Assembly: GCA_014384515.1 (NCBI GenBank)
Contig: JACNFS010000204.1
Coordinates: forward strand, 1-12,443
Length of the DNA stretch: 12,443 nucleotides
DNA from: Dehalococcoidia bacterium
Lineage (GTDB): Bacteria; Chloroflexota; Dehalococcoidia; GIF9; UBA5629
Reading direction: 5' to 3'
Shown: one piece after another, positions 5,885 to 12,443 of the stretch
How the letters are laid out: every line of letters starts with the position of its first letter
How positions within the stretch are numbered: position 1 is the stretch's first letter
Translations under genes and position numbers: made by a program
Notes under the pieces: generated by a model
Database searches by the model: none
The model's input: the letters and a program-made list of their open reading frames with translations, nothing else
What the model was told of the DNA's origin: nothing

Positions 5885-7176
5885 CTGGATTGCTAATCTT
5901 GCTTCTATGGTTGGCAGCAACCATACAATACCGGGTGGAACTTGGCTTATTTAGCTTTGCGCTGATGGAGCCGGTGGCTCTGCTGGTGGTGGGGTTCCTG
6001 TTCCTGTATCAATTGGGGCGGGGACGACTAGTATTGACGAAAGATCGCCTGCAGTGGTTGTTCTTGGCCTTCACTATCTGGGTGGCGATAATTCGCCCCT
6101 GGGCAGAGGGGTGGAAACATGGCCTGAGTGACGTGCGAGACTGGGCCATTCCTGTGTTGACCTACGTAGTCCTAATCGGAACAGTCCGTAAGGGGTGGCG
6201 ACGGTGGTCACGCCTTTTCGTCTTATTAGCGGTGTTATACACTTTCCTGGGCCTTTATCAGGTCGCTACCGACAGTTTTCGTATTACAGGAGGTACAGCT
6301 CTTTTCAAGTCGAGTTTCTCAGTTACTCCTGAAGGCAAGCTGGCTTTGGCCTCGTATGCCGCAGGGTTCTTTAACCATCCAAACAACTTTGCTGATTACT
6401 TATCCTGGGCGCTAATGATCTGTTTGGGTTTATCTACTTCTCAACCTCGGTGGCGTTTTCTCGCGCCTCTGGGAGCTATTCTATTAATGATTGGAATATT
6501 CCTCACCTATTCCAAATCAGCCGTAGCTGGCGCGGCGATTTCAATTGTCGTTCTTATAGCCCTGAGATTGAAAGGTGGTAAGCCCCTCGTTCTGGTCACA
6601 GGTCTGTGCGCAATGTTGGTCCCCGCCGCTGCCTTGATATTCTTGGCTCTTCTTCCCCAAGGAGGCTTTACTAGCCATCCGATACTCAGCACCTTTTTCT
6701 GGCGCGTTGGCGTATGGCGCGACACCCTGCAGATCATTCAAAGTCATCCAGAAATCCTTCTGATAGGTAATGGAGACGGAATGTTGGCCGCGTTGTACCC
6801 TTTTGTGTTTTTCCATCCGCACAATCTGTTTTTATACTTTTTGCTTGATTATGGAATAGTGGGGCTAGTGTTTATAATTGCAGTGGGGTGGACTATTGTA
6901 AACCGGGGCGTAATGCTGTATCAGAGGCACCTGGCACGGCGAGAGCCTCTATTGCTTGCATTATGGATGGCCCTATTGAATACGTTCATCTTGGGATTAG
7001 CAGAAGCGGCCTTCATTTGCATCGAACTGCGAATGATTTTTCTCATCGTCGCGGCCTGTTTTACTGGCCTCAGCCGCGAGATTCGAGCTGAACAATCGCT
7101 GACAACTGTTGAACCAGAGATACGTAGATTGGGGAAGTATGGTCAAGCGCAGGTTGCGCGTCCTGTTCATCTCTGA
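5881..7176 (+). CDS. Wzy/O-antigen-ligase-family polysaccharide polymerase
   Basis: A multi-pass membrane protein of 431 residues with about 11-12 helices. It belongs by pattern to the O-antigen ligase/Wzy family, which joins lipid-linked sugar units outside the membrane. Visible family traits are GFFNHPNNFADYLSW (162-176), the FLTYSKSAVAGAA segment (207-219, like the 'tySR/KsA' helix), RVGVWRDTLQIIQSHP (275-290), GNGDG (296-300) and HPHNLFLYFLLDYGIVGL (312-329). The HN-containing loop is typical of this family. It starts with GTG at 5881, overlapping the flippase stop by 4 bp, so translation is probably coupled. Next to a Wzx-like flippase, a Wzy polymerase is more likely than a lipopolysaccharide ligase, but sequence alone does not separate them. 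Confidence 0.8.
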   Translation: MTGLLILLLWLAATIQYRVELGLFSFALMEPVALLVVGFLFLYQLGRGRLVLTKDRLQWLFLAFTIWVAIIRPWAEGWKHGLSDVRDWAIPVLTYVVLIGTVRKGWRRWSRLFVLLAVLYTFLGLYQVATDSFRITGGTALFKSSFSVTPEGKLALASYAAGFFNHPNNFADYLSWALMICLGLSTSQPRWRFLAPLGAILLMIGIFLTYSKSAVAGAAISIVVLIALRLKGGKPLVLVTGLCAMLVPAAALIFLALLPQGGFTSHPILSTFFWRVGVWRDTLQIIQSHPEILLIGNGDGMLAALYPFVFFHPHNLFLYFLLDYGIVGLVFIIAVGWTIVNRGVMLYQRHLARREPLLLALWMALLNTFILGLAEAAFICIELRMIFLIVAACFTGLSREIRAEQSLTTVEPEIRRLGKYGQAQVARPVHL

Positions 7177-8422
7177 GTTGTTTCCTAACCCAGCATGGCC
7201 GGCGTTTGGAATCTTTGTCGAGCGTCAGGTATGTCATTTGCGGCCATATTGCGATATCCAGGTCATCGCGCCACTGCGGGTGTTCCCACCCTTGCGTATC
7301 TGGCGTTCCCTGCTTAAGCCATCCCACTTCGTTGCGGAATGGCGTCATTGGTGGGCCGACTTAGCCTGCATCCCAGCCCGAAATACCGTCAACGACGTGC
7401 CGGTGTGTTATCCACGCTACGCATCGCCACCGAAGCAGGTTTTTCATGGCACGTGGGGCTTCTTCGCCTACCCATTTGTGCGCAGCACGCTGAAGGAACT
7501 TCATTCGCGTTATCACTTCGACTTAATCCACGCCCATTACGCAGTGCCGTCAGGTGTCATCGCCCTGTTCGCCCAACGCTGGATGAAAGTGCCGGTAGTG
7601 CTCAGCGTTCACGGGTCAGATGTGACCTACACTGTCCATCAGAACTCCATGGGTGCATGGATTATCCGCTGGGTTCTCGATAGTGTAGACGCCATCATCG
7701 CCAATAGCACCTGGACGGCTCGTCGAATCGTGCGTCACGGGGGTAACCCAGAAAGAGTGGAAATCGTGCATTATGGAGGTAACCCGGAGGAGGCGCCAAT
7801 CGTGCGTATGGGGGGAGATAACCTCGTCGGATACGAGCAACCCAAAGCCGCCACCAAGAATGGTACCCTGAAGTTACTTTCGGTCGGCTATTTTGAAGAG
7901 CGCAAAGGACATGCTTATGTATTGCGAGCATTGAAGGAGTTGATCCTGAGAGGGTACGAGTTGCAATATGTAGTCGTTGGGGATGGCTCACAGAGAAAGG
8001 CTTTGGAAGCACTGACGCATGAACTGGGGCTAGCGAAGGTAGTGTCATTCGAGGGTTACAAACCACACGCAGAAGTCTGGTCCTATTTTGCCGATTGCAA
8101 TATCTTCGTGCTACCAAGTTGGAACGAAGCCTTTGGCATCGTGTATATCGAGGCATTGAGCTTGGGCAAACCAGTAGTGGGGTGTGAGGGGGAAGGCGGG
8201 CCGGAGGAGTTGAAAGCTCTTGGAGATTGTGTCGAGTTGGTGAAGCCCCGAGACGTCGAGAGTTTAGCTGCCGCTTTGCAGCGGCTAATAGACAACCCAG
8301 AACGCCGCCAGCGGATGGGCGAGGTGGGACGGCAGATTGTGCAGGAACACTTCACCTGGCAGCGAAATGCTGCCGACACACTCGCTCTTTATCATCGAGT
8401 CTTGGGTCAGAAGAATGCGTAA
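7139..8422 (+). CDS. Glycosyltransferase family 4 (GT-B fold)
   Basis: A 427-residue retaining-type glycosyltransferase expected on the cytoplasmic side, adding a sugar from a nucleotide donor to the growing lipid-linked unit. The N-terminal half has RRLRVLFISELFPNPAWPAFG, DLIHAHYAVPSG (128-139) and LSVHGSDVTY (155-164), all usual in GT4. The C-terminal half has LLSVGYFEERKGH, VVVGDGSQRKALE and the donor-site EX7E motif (E330 to E338 in NEAFGIVYIEALSLGKPVV). I chose ATG 7139, preceded by GGGGAAG, over an in-frame TTG at 7109 because the conserved core begins just after it; the gene overlaps the polymerase by 38 bp. An imperfect 12-residue tandem repeat (197-228) sits just before the interdomain region. 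Donor and acceptor sugars are unknown. Confidence 0.85.
   Translation: MVKRRLRVLFISELFPNPAWPAFGIFVERQVCHLRPYCDIQVIAPLRVFPPLRIWRSLLKPSHFVAEWRHWWADLACIPARNTVNDVPVCYPRYASPPKQVFHGTWGFFAYPFVRSTLKELHSRYHFDLIHAHYAVPSGVIALFAQRWMKVPVVLSVHGSDVTYTVHQNSMGAWIIRWVLDSVDAIIANSTWTARRIVRHGGNPERVEIVHYGGNPEEAPIVRMGGDNLVGYEQPKAATKNGTLKLLSVGYFEERKGHAYVLRALKELILRGYELQYVVVGDGSQRKALEALTHELGLAKVVSFEGYKPHAEVWSYFADCNIFVLPSWNEAFGIVYIEALSLGKPVVGCEGEGGPEELKALGDCVELVKPRDVESLAAALQRLIDNPERRQRMGEVGRQIVQEHFTWQRNAADTLALYHRVLGQKNA
7727..7822 (+). repeat. 36-bp in-frame tandem repeat inside the GT4 gene
   Basis: Units begin at 7727, 7763 and 7799, each with ATCGTGC followed by a GGNGGN-type codon run. They encode IVRHGGNPERVE, IVHYGGNPEEAP and the partial IVRMGGDN. 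The exact 36-bp spacing shows a small in-frame duplication, since diverged. Confidence 0.75.
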
Positions 8423-9191
8423 GCAGCGTGGGTTCGTCTACTATGACGAGCGTCGCCAGCGTTTTGGCATAGACTGGCGGGAAACCCTCTCCGTTGCAAT
8501 TGGGGAACTGCTGCTCCAAGAGATCTTGCTGGCGCGCTCGTTCATTAAGGGGCGTTTGTTGGATGTGGGCTGTGGTGTGCGCCCTTATGCTCTTATCTAC
8601 GAGCCATTGGTGGAGACCAGTGTGGGAACCGAGGTGGCGTATTCGCCCCACGGCACCGGAGCAGCCGATGCAATATGCCCAGCAGAGCGCCTTCCTTTCG
8701 CTAATCAGAGCTTCGATACCATTTTGTGTACCGAAGTACTGGAGCACACCAGCGAACCTTTTGTTGTAATGGAAGAGTTTGCCCGGCTACTGAAACCAGG
8801 GGGGCATCTGCTTCTTTCCGTACCGTTTATCTATCCTATCCACGAAGCACCCTACGATCACTGGCGTTTTACATCCTATGGCATAGCTCGACTCTGCAAG
8901 TTGGTAGGATTGGAAGTCGTTTATGTCCATCCCAAAGGCAAGATCGGTGCGACCTTGACGGTTCTATGGTGTAACCTTGCGGTGCGCGGAGTGAATGCAA
9001 TTAGCAAGCTGTTGCACCAACCGACGCCGTTACGTGATAGAATGGTGATCCGCTGGTTGTTGGTTCTCCCCCAATGGGCATATCTTTGGTTGCAAAACAC
9101 CCGAATCGCGAAATCTACAGCTATAAAGAACATCTACGCCGAGTTGGGGGATTTTCTAACACCAGGTTACTTTCTGGTTGCGCGGCGTTGA
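8415..9191 (+). CDS. Class I SAM-dependent methyltransferase
   Basis: A 258-residue Methyltransf_11-type enzyme. The SAM-binding motif I is LLDVGCGVRPY (48-58), followed by an acidic TEV (72-74), ERLPFANQSFDTILCTEVLEH (91-111) with the motif IV aspartate, and LLKPGGHLLLSVPF (125-138). Residues 139-155 (IYPIHEAPYDHWRFTSY) recur in methyltransferases found in polysaccharide gene clusters. It probably methylates a sugar or a lipid-linked intermediate; the target is inferred from the neighbours. The ATG at 8415 lies inside the end of the upstream GT4 gene (ATGCGTAA, 8-bp overlap) with GAAG just before it. The 75-bp gap to the next gene shows nothing further. Confidence 0.8.
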   Translation: MRKQRGFVYYDERRQRFGIDWRETLSVAIGELLLQEILLARSFIKGRLLDVGCGVRPYALIYEPLVETSVGTEVAYSPHGTGAADAICPAERLPFANQSFDTILCTEVLEHTSEPFVVMEEFARLLKPGGHLLLSVPFIYPIHEAPYDHWRFTSYGIARLCKLVGLEVVYVHPKGKIGATLTVLWCNLAVRGVNAISKLLHQPTPLRDRMVIRWLLVLPQWAYLWLQNTRIAKSTAIKNIYAELGDFLTPGYFLVARR

Positions 9192-9266
9192 GCTCGTAAG
9201 GACCATTAGCTGCCAACTGGCATGGTGGGTAGCGACCCATCGCGCGATTGTCACGAGGAGTAAAGA

Positions 9267-10199
9267 TTGGACGTCTGGGTTGTAATGCCGGTTTACAATG
9301 CAATGCCATATCTCAAATATGCAGTCGCCTCGGTTCTTGAACAGACTTACAGAGACTTTAGATTCTTGATAATTGACGATGGTTCTACCGATAACTCCTA
9401 CGAGTTTCTCCAGAGCATTTCCGATCCGAGGGTGGTATTAGTAAGGCAAAACCAGCGCGGTCCCGGAGAGGCAATGAATAGGGCTTTGGAAATCTGTGAG
9501 GCACCCGTTCTCGCTCGTATGGATGCCGATGACGTATCAGATCCAAGAAGATTAGAATACCAAATTGCCCTACTGGAATCTAATCCAAAGATGGCAGCAT
9601 GTAGCTGTAACTGTAACTATATTGACAAGCAAGGAAATCTTGTTGGAACCTCAACAGTGCCGATTTCGCCAAGAATCATTCGCTGGGAGATTAGTTTGGG
9701 TCTTCGGGGGCTTATTCAAGGAGCTACTTGTTTCCGCACGGAACCTTTGCGGGAAATCTCTGGCTACAGACCGCGATTTCAAAGAGCTGAGGAGGTAGAT
9801 GTATTTCTGCGATTAGCGGAGAAATACGAATTCGGTAATTGTAAGGAGTTTCTGTACCAGATACGCCTTCGAGGAGACAGCTATTCAGTGGCTAACACTT
9901 TGTTGAATTCCATCTATGCCAAGTACGCTCTTTATTGCAGCTATCTGCGGGCCAAGGGACAGCCCGAAATAGAGTTCGAGGAGTTTGCAAAGAGTCGTTC
10001 CTGGCAAGCCATTGTGAAACGGATGCAGGCCCGGACTGAGACAACCTCTTTGCAGTTCTGGAGACAAGCGATGACACAAGACGGCCGCTGGTTGCACAGA
10101 TCGCGAAAGATCGCCTTCATCATGCTTGCCGCCCTCTTTTCTCCAACCCGCGCAATTTCAAGGGTCACGCGAACCATAGAGAGGGCCTGGGTAAAATGA
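9267..10199 (+). CDS. Glycosyltransferase family 2 (GT-A fold)
   Basis: A 310-residue inverting-type glycosyltransferase. The nucleotide-binding N-terminus has WVVMPVYNAMPYLKYAVASV, a classic IIDDGSTDNS (35-44) and the metal-binding LARMDADDVSDP (82-93, DxD type). AEEVDVFLRLAEKY (174-187) resembles the 'ED..l..R' region that carries the catalytic base. It starts with TTG at 9267, decided by a clear GAGGAG at 9255-9260 six bases before it and by the conserved motif beginning at once after the start. It overlaps the next gene by 4 bp (ATGA). A C-terminal segment (MLAALFSPTRAI) is mildly hydrophobic and may touch the membrane. It likely adds one sugar of the repeat unit; the specificity is unknown. 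Confidence 0.88.
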   Translation: MDVWVVMPVYNAMPYLKYAVASVLEQTYRDFRFLIIDDGSTDNSYEFLQSISDPRVVLVRQNQRGPGEAMNRALEICEAPVLARMDADDVSDPRRLEYQIALLESNPKMAACSCNCNYIDKQGNLVGTSTVPISPRIIRWEISLGLRGLIQGATCFRTEPLREISGYRPRFQRAEEVDVFLRLAEKYEFGNCKEFLYQIRLRGDSYSVANTLLNSIYAKYALYCSYLRAKGQPEIEFEEFAKSRSWQAIVKRMQARTETTSLQFWRQAMTQDGRWLHRSRKIAFIMLAALFSPTRAISRVTRTIERAWVK

Positions 10200-11371
10200 G
10201 TGATGCACCGCTCACGTCGGACAAGACAGCACAAGGCCCAAAGGTTGCTTTTGTCGCCAATTTCTGTCCCCACTATCGTGTCAGAACTTTCGAGACCTTA
10301 TCGAAGTATCTTGATATTGATTTCTTGTTTTTTTCTAAAGGCGATGAGTGGTTCTGGCTGCAGCAACACGGCGTGCGATCTGGGGATTTTCACTATGAGT
10401 ACCTGCCTGGCTTTCGGCTGGGCCGGACACGCATCACTCCAACGCTGCCCTGGAAGCTCTGGCACGGAGATTATGATGTCTACGTAAAAGGTATCACCGG
10501 CCGTTTCGCCCTACCTATCACCTACCTGATTGCCCGACTTAAGCGCAAGCCCTTTATCCTGTGGACCAGCATCTGGATGCGGTTGCAGACTCCCTTTCAC
10601 CGCTTGGCCTTTCCGCTCACCCGCTACATCTATCGCCATGCCGATGCCATTGTGGTCTATGGGGAGCACGTGAAAAGCTACCTGGTAGGTGAAGGCGTGC
10701 CAGCAGAGCAGATTTTTATAGCCGCCCACGCGGTGGACAACGACGCCTACAATCGCGAGGTCCCGGAAGAAGAAAAGGCCGCTTGGCGTCAGAAACTGGG
10801 TATTGCACCAGGGCAAAAAGTGGTGCTCTACCTGGGGCGGCTAGAAGAGCTCAAAGGGCTTGCCTACTTGTTGGAGGCTTTTGCATCATTACAACGAGAT
10901 GACACCGTACTGGTTCTGGTCGGAGCAGGTTCTCAGCGCTCGCACTTGGAGCGGCTTGCTGATGAAAAAGCGATAGCGGATCGTGTGCGCTTTGCTGGCT
11001 ACGTACCGCCAGAGAAAACGGTTCCACTTTATGCAATCGCCTGGGTATATGTGTTGCCCTCCATCACCACCCCACATTTCAAAGAACCCTGGGGGCTGGT
11101 GGTGAACGAGGCTTTCAACCAGGGTGTGCCAGTTGTAGCTACTGACGCAGTGGGCGCGGCTGCCGGTGGGCTGGTGCAGGATGGGATCAATGGTTTTGTG
11201 GTCCCAGAGCGGGATAGCGCGGCCCTGGCCAGCGCCATTGGACGTGTGCTGGATGACGCTGGGTTACGAGAGCGAATGTCCAAGAACACGCGCTCGACTA
11301 TAGTCGAATGGGATAACGAGCGAATGGTGAAAGGCTTTCGAGAAGCAATCGCTTATGTGAGCGCTGGGTGA
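10196..11371 (+). CDS. Glycosyltransferase family 4 (GT-B fold), second copy type
   Basis: A 391-residue GT4 enzyme, only distantly like the one at 7139. N-terminal features are KVAFVANFCPHYRVRTFETL (16-35) and an arginine/tryptophan-rich middle (KPFILWTSIWMRLQTPFHRL), with HADAIVVYGEHVKSYL (148-163). The C-terminal domain has VVLYLGRLEELKGLAYLLEA, LVGAGSQRSHLE, VLPSITTPHFKEPWG and the EX7E pair E297 and E305, then GVPVVATDAVGAAAGG. The start ATG overlaps the GT2 stop (ATGA). The first 14 residues are not conserved in feel and form a loose leader. It would add another sugar to the lipid-linked unit. The sugar specificity cannot be read from sequence. Confidence 0.88.
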   Translation: MSDAPLTSDKTAQGPKVAFVANFCPHYRVRTFETLSKYLDIDFLFFSKGDEWFWLQQHGVRSGDFHYEYLPGFRLGRTRITPTLPWKLWHGDYDVYVKGITGRFALPITYLIARLKRKPFILWTSIWMRLQTPFHRLAFPLTRYIYRHADAIVVYGEHVKSYLVGEGVPAEQIFIAAHAVDNDAYNREVPEEEKAAWRQKLGIAPGQKVVLYLGRLEELKGLAYLLEAFASLQRDDTVLVLVGAGSQRSHLERLADEKAIADRVRFAGYVPPEKTVPLYAIAWVYVLPSITTPHFKEPWGLVVNEAFNQGVPVVATDAVGAAAGGLVQDGINGFVVPERDSAALASAIGRVLDDAGLRERMSKNTRSTIVEWDNERMVKGFREAIAYVSAG

Positions 11372-11520
11372 AAAGCATCGACTTCCTCGCTACCCAAATT
11401 GTCATCGTCATAAAGAAGACATGTCGTGTTTGGCAAGGTAAAAACGCAATGATGAGATCGCAGCGACTCGCGGCCAGCCGATCGCTTAAGACTTGCTTCA
11501 ACAGGAAATCGAGGTTATGA
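11368..11520 (+). CDS. Possible small basic protein, 50 aa, overlapping both neighbours
   Basis: A GTG at 11368 overlaps the stop of the GT4 gene (GTGA), and the frame runs 50 codons to a TGA at 11518-11520 that overlaps the next start (ATGA). It thus fills the gap between two genes exactly, with the 4-bp overlaps typical of coupled genes. The peptide starts MKSIDFLATQIVIVIKK and ends KTCFNRKSRL; it is rich in Lys and Arg, with a short hydrophobic run near the start. There is no clear ribosome binding site and no known motif. It may be a gene remnant, or a chance frame in a 145-bp gap. Confidence 0.3.
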   Translation: MKSIDFLATQIVIVIKKTCRVWQGKNAMMRSQRLAASRSLKTCFNRKSRL

Positions 11521-12215
11521 CTGAAGAAATGTATACAAGCGGGGAATACCTGCGGAAGAACCCGACTTGGGATGTGGAAGATTCCCCCTGGAAAGCGAAG
11601 CAGATTATTCGAATGATGGAACGAAATGATATTGCGCCTAAATCCATCTGTGAAGTAGGGTGTGGGGCTGGCGAGATATTGCGTCAATTGCAGTATCACA
11701 TGAATAAAGAATGCATGTTTCATGGATATGACATTTCCCCACAGGCTTTTGAGCTTTGTAGAAAGAGAGCTAATGAAAGACTTCACTTTAAATGTAAGGA
11801 TTTCTTGCAGGAGAAAGATGCTTTCTTTGACCTAATCTTACTTATTGATTTAATTGAGCATTTGGAAAACTACTTCAACTTTCTAAGGGAAATAAAGCCG
11901 AGAAGTCAATACAAAATACTCCACATCCCACTAGATTTGTCAGTGCAAACCGTGCTTCGCAAGAGTCCAATAGTAAAAGTCCGAAGAAGGTTTGGACACA
12001 TGCACTACTTCACAAAGGAGATAGCTCTTCAGATTCTAAATGATGTTGACTATGAGGTACTTGACTGGTTCTATACGGCTGGGTTTATTGAACTTCCACC
12101 CAAATCTATTAAAACCTACATTGCAAGGTTACCAAGGAAGCTATTTTTCGCAATTCATAAGGATTGGGCTGTGCGTATTATGGGAGGTTACTCGCTGATG
12201 GTATTGGCAAGATGA
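11517..12215 (+). CDS. Class I SAM-dependent methyltransferase, AT-rich
   Basis: A 232-residue methyltransferase. SAM-binding motif I is ICEVGCGAGEILRQL (44-58), followed by the acidic YDISPQAFELCRKR (71-84) and FFDLILLIDLIEHLENY (103-119). A further conserved-looking segment, GHMHYFTKEIALQILN (160-175), resembles the HxHxF region of methyltransferases in capsule and O-antigen clusters. Its substrate is probably a sugar of the polymer, by context. The ATG at 11517 is chosen because AGGAAA lies 8 bases upstream; an in-frame TTG at 11493 has no such site. Codons here are visibly richer in A and T than in the genes before it, suggesting recent acquisition or a different source for this end of the cluster. 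Confidence 0.8.
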   Translation: MTEEMYTSGEYLRKNPTWDVEDSPWKAKQIIRMMERNDIAPKSICEVGCGAGEILRQLQYHMNKECMFHGYDISPQAFELCRKRANERLHFKCKDFLQEKDAFFDLILLIDLIEHLENYFNFLREIKPRSQYKILHIPLDLSVQTVLRKSPIVKVRRRFGHMHYFTKEIALQILNDVDYEVLDWFYTAGFIELPPKSIKTYIARLPRKLFFAIHKDWAVRIMGGYSLMVLAR

Positions 12216-12325
12216 GATCAACGAGCACCGACCACCTCTTTTCGCAGGACCAGGTCAGCAATGTGCGTCACATCTTAGAGCACCTGGTAGTTGCTGCAGC
12301 CCCTTCATGGAAGCTGTTAAGTGAC
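12212..12325 (+). CDS. Possible small ORF, 37 aa, after the last methyltransferase
   Basis: The ATG at 12212 overlaps the stop of the methyltransferase gene (ATGA), and the frame closes with TGA at 12323-12325. The peptide begins MRSTSTDHLFSQDQ and ends AAAPFMEAVK, with no motif I know. It could be the start of a gene cut off by a rearrangement. The remaining 118 bases show no convincing gene or terminator; CTTGCAC (12362-12368) and GTGCAAG (12406-12412) form a weak inverted repeat without a T run. Confidence 0.25.
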
Positions 12326-12443
12326 GTAAGTGAATGTTGGTAGTACCTTATCAATGAAGTTCTTGCACAAAAAACAAAGATTTTAGGTCTGAGCTTCGAA
12401 GCCGCGTGCAAGCTCGGGGATAATAACCATCTCTCGTAGCTTC

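Noticed and set aside
7109..7138. Upstream TTG start for the first GT4 gene
   Set aside because: It would add ten residues without family similarity and deepen the overlap to 68 bp; ATG 7139 has a purine-rich stretch before it and starts just ahead of the conserved core.
8337..8414. Upstream start for the first methyltransferase
   Set aside because: It would place 26 extra residues inside the end of the GT4 gene; ATG 8415 gives a typical short overlap and the expected protein start.
12383..12443. Minus-strand frame entering from the right edge (ends GFEAQT)
   Set aside because: Only 19 codons are visible, with no recognisable motif, so it cannot be supported as a gene.
12216..12443. Transposase remnant or insertion-sequence end
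   Set aside because: No transposase motif, terminal inverted repeats or target-site duplication could be found in this stretch.

Overview
The window carries most of a polysaccharide production and export locus of the Wzx/Wzy type, all on the + strand, from a bacterium of medium GC content. Several traits suggest Chloroflexota (Anaerolineae-like): a cohesin-like domain joined to calcium-binding FG-GAP-type repeats, a large TPR protein with an embedded beta domain, GTG and TTG starts, and heptamer repeats in a leader. No taxonomic marker gene is present, so this placement is an inference.

Region 1 (1-700) is control DNA. It begins with the last codons of what looks like a chain-length determinant (Wzz-type), followed by a 37-codon ORF with a strong ribosome binding site. 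Next come two sets of 11-bp phased direct repeats that look like OmpR/PhoB-type operators, two promoters, a recognisable class I cyclic-di-GMP (GEMM-I) riboswitch, an intrinsic terminator and a third strong promoter. One arm of the riboswitch has been enlarged by tandem 7-nt repeats that form a long imperfect hairpin.

Region 2 (700-4127) holds two proteins of the cell envelope. The first is a secreted protein with a signal peptide, a cohesin-like domain and six 49-50 residue DxDxDG repeats. The second is a membrane-anchored TPR protein with a beta-rich domain in the middle. The repeat array of the first protein arose by a recent duplication of a three-repeat block, leaving 183 bp of perfect identity.

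Region 3 (4128-4423) is a leader with a good sigma-70-type promoter and a strongly structured RNA that offers competing pairings and ends in CCCCTTTT.

Region 4 (4424-12215) is a tightly packed operon: Wzx-like flippase, Wzy/O-antigen-ligase-like polymerase, GT4 glycosyltransferase, SAM methyltransferase, GT2 glycosyltransferase, second GT4 glycosyltransferase, a possible 50-codon ORF, and an AT-rich second methyltransferase. Most junctions overlap by 4-38 bp, which suggests translational coupling. The glycosyltransferases would assemble a lipid-linked repeat unit and the methyltransferases may decorate it. The flippase would turn it across the membrane and the polymerase would join units, with the upstream Wzz-like protein setting chain length. 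The final 228 bases hold only a small ORF and no clear gene.

The most interesting reading is that c-di-GMP, the usual biofilm signal, controls a calcium-binding matrix or adhesin protein through a riboswitch of unusual architecture, next to the genes that make the matrix polysaccharide.
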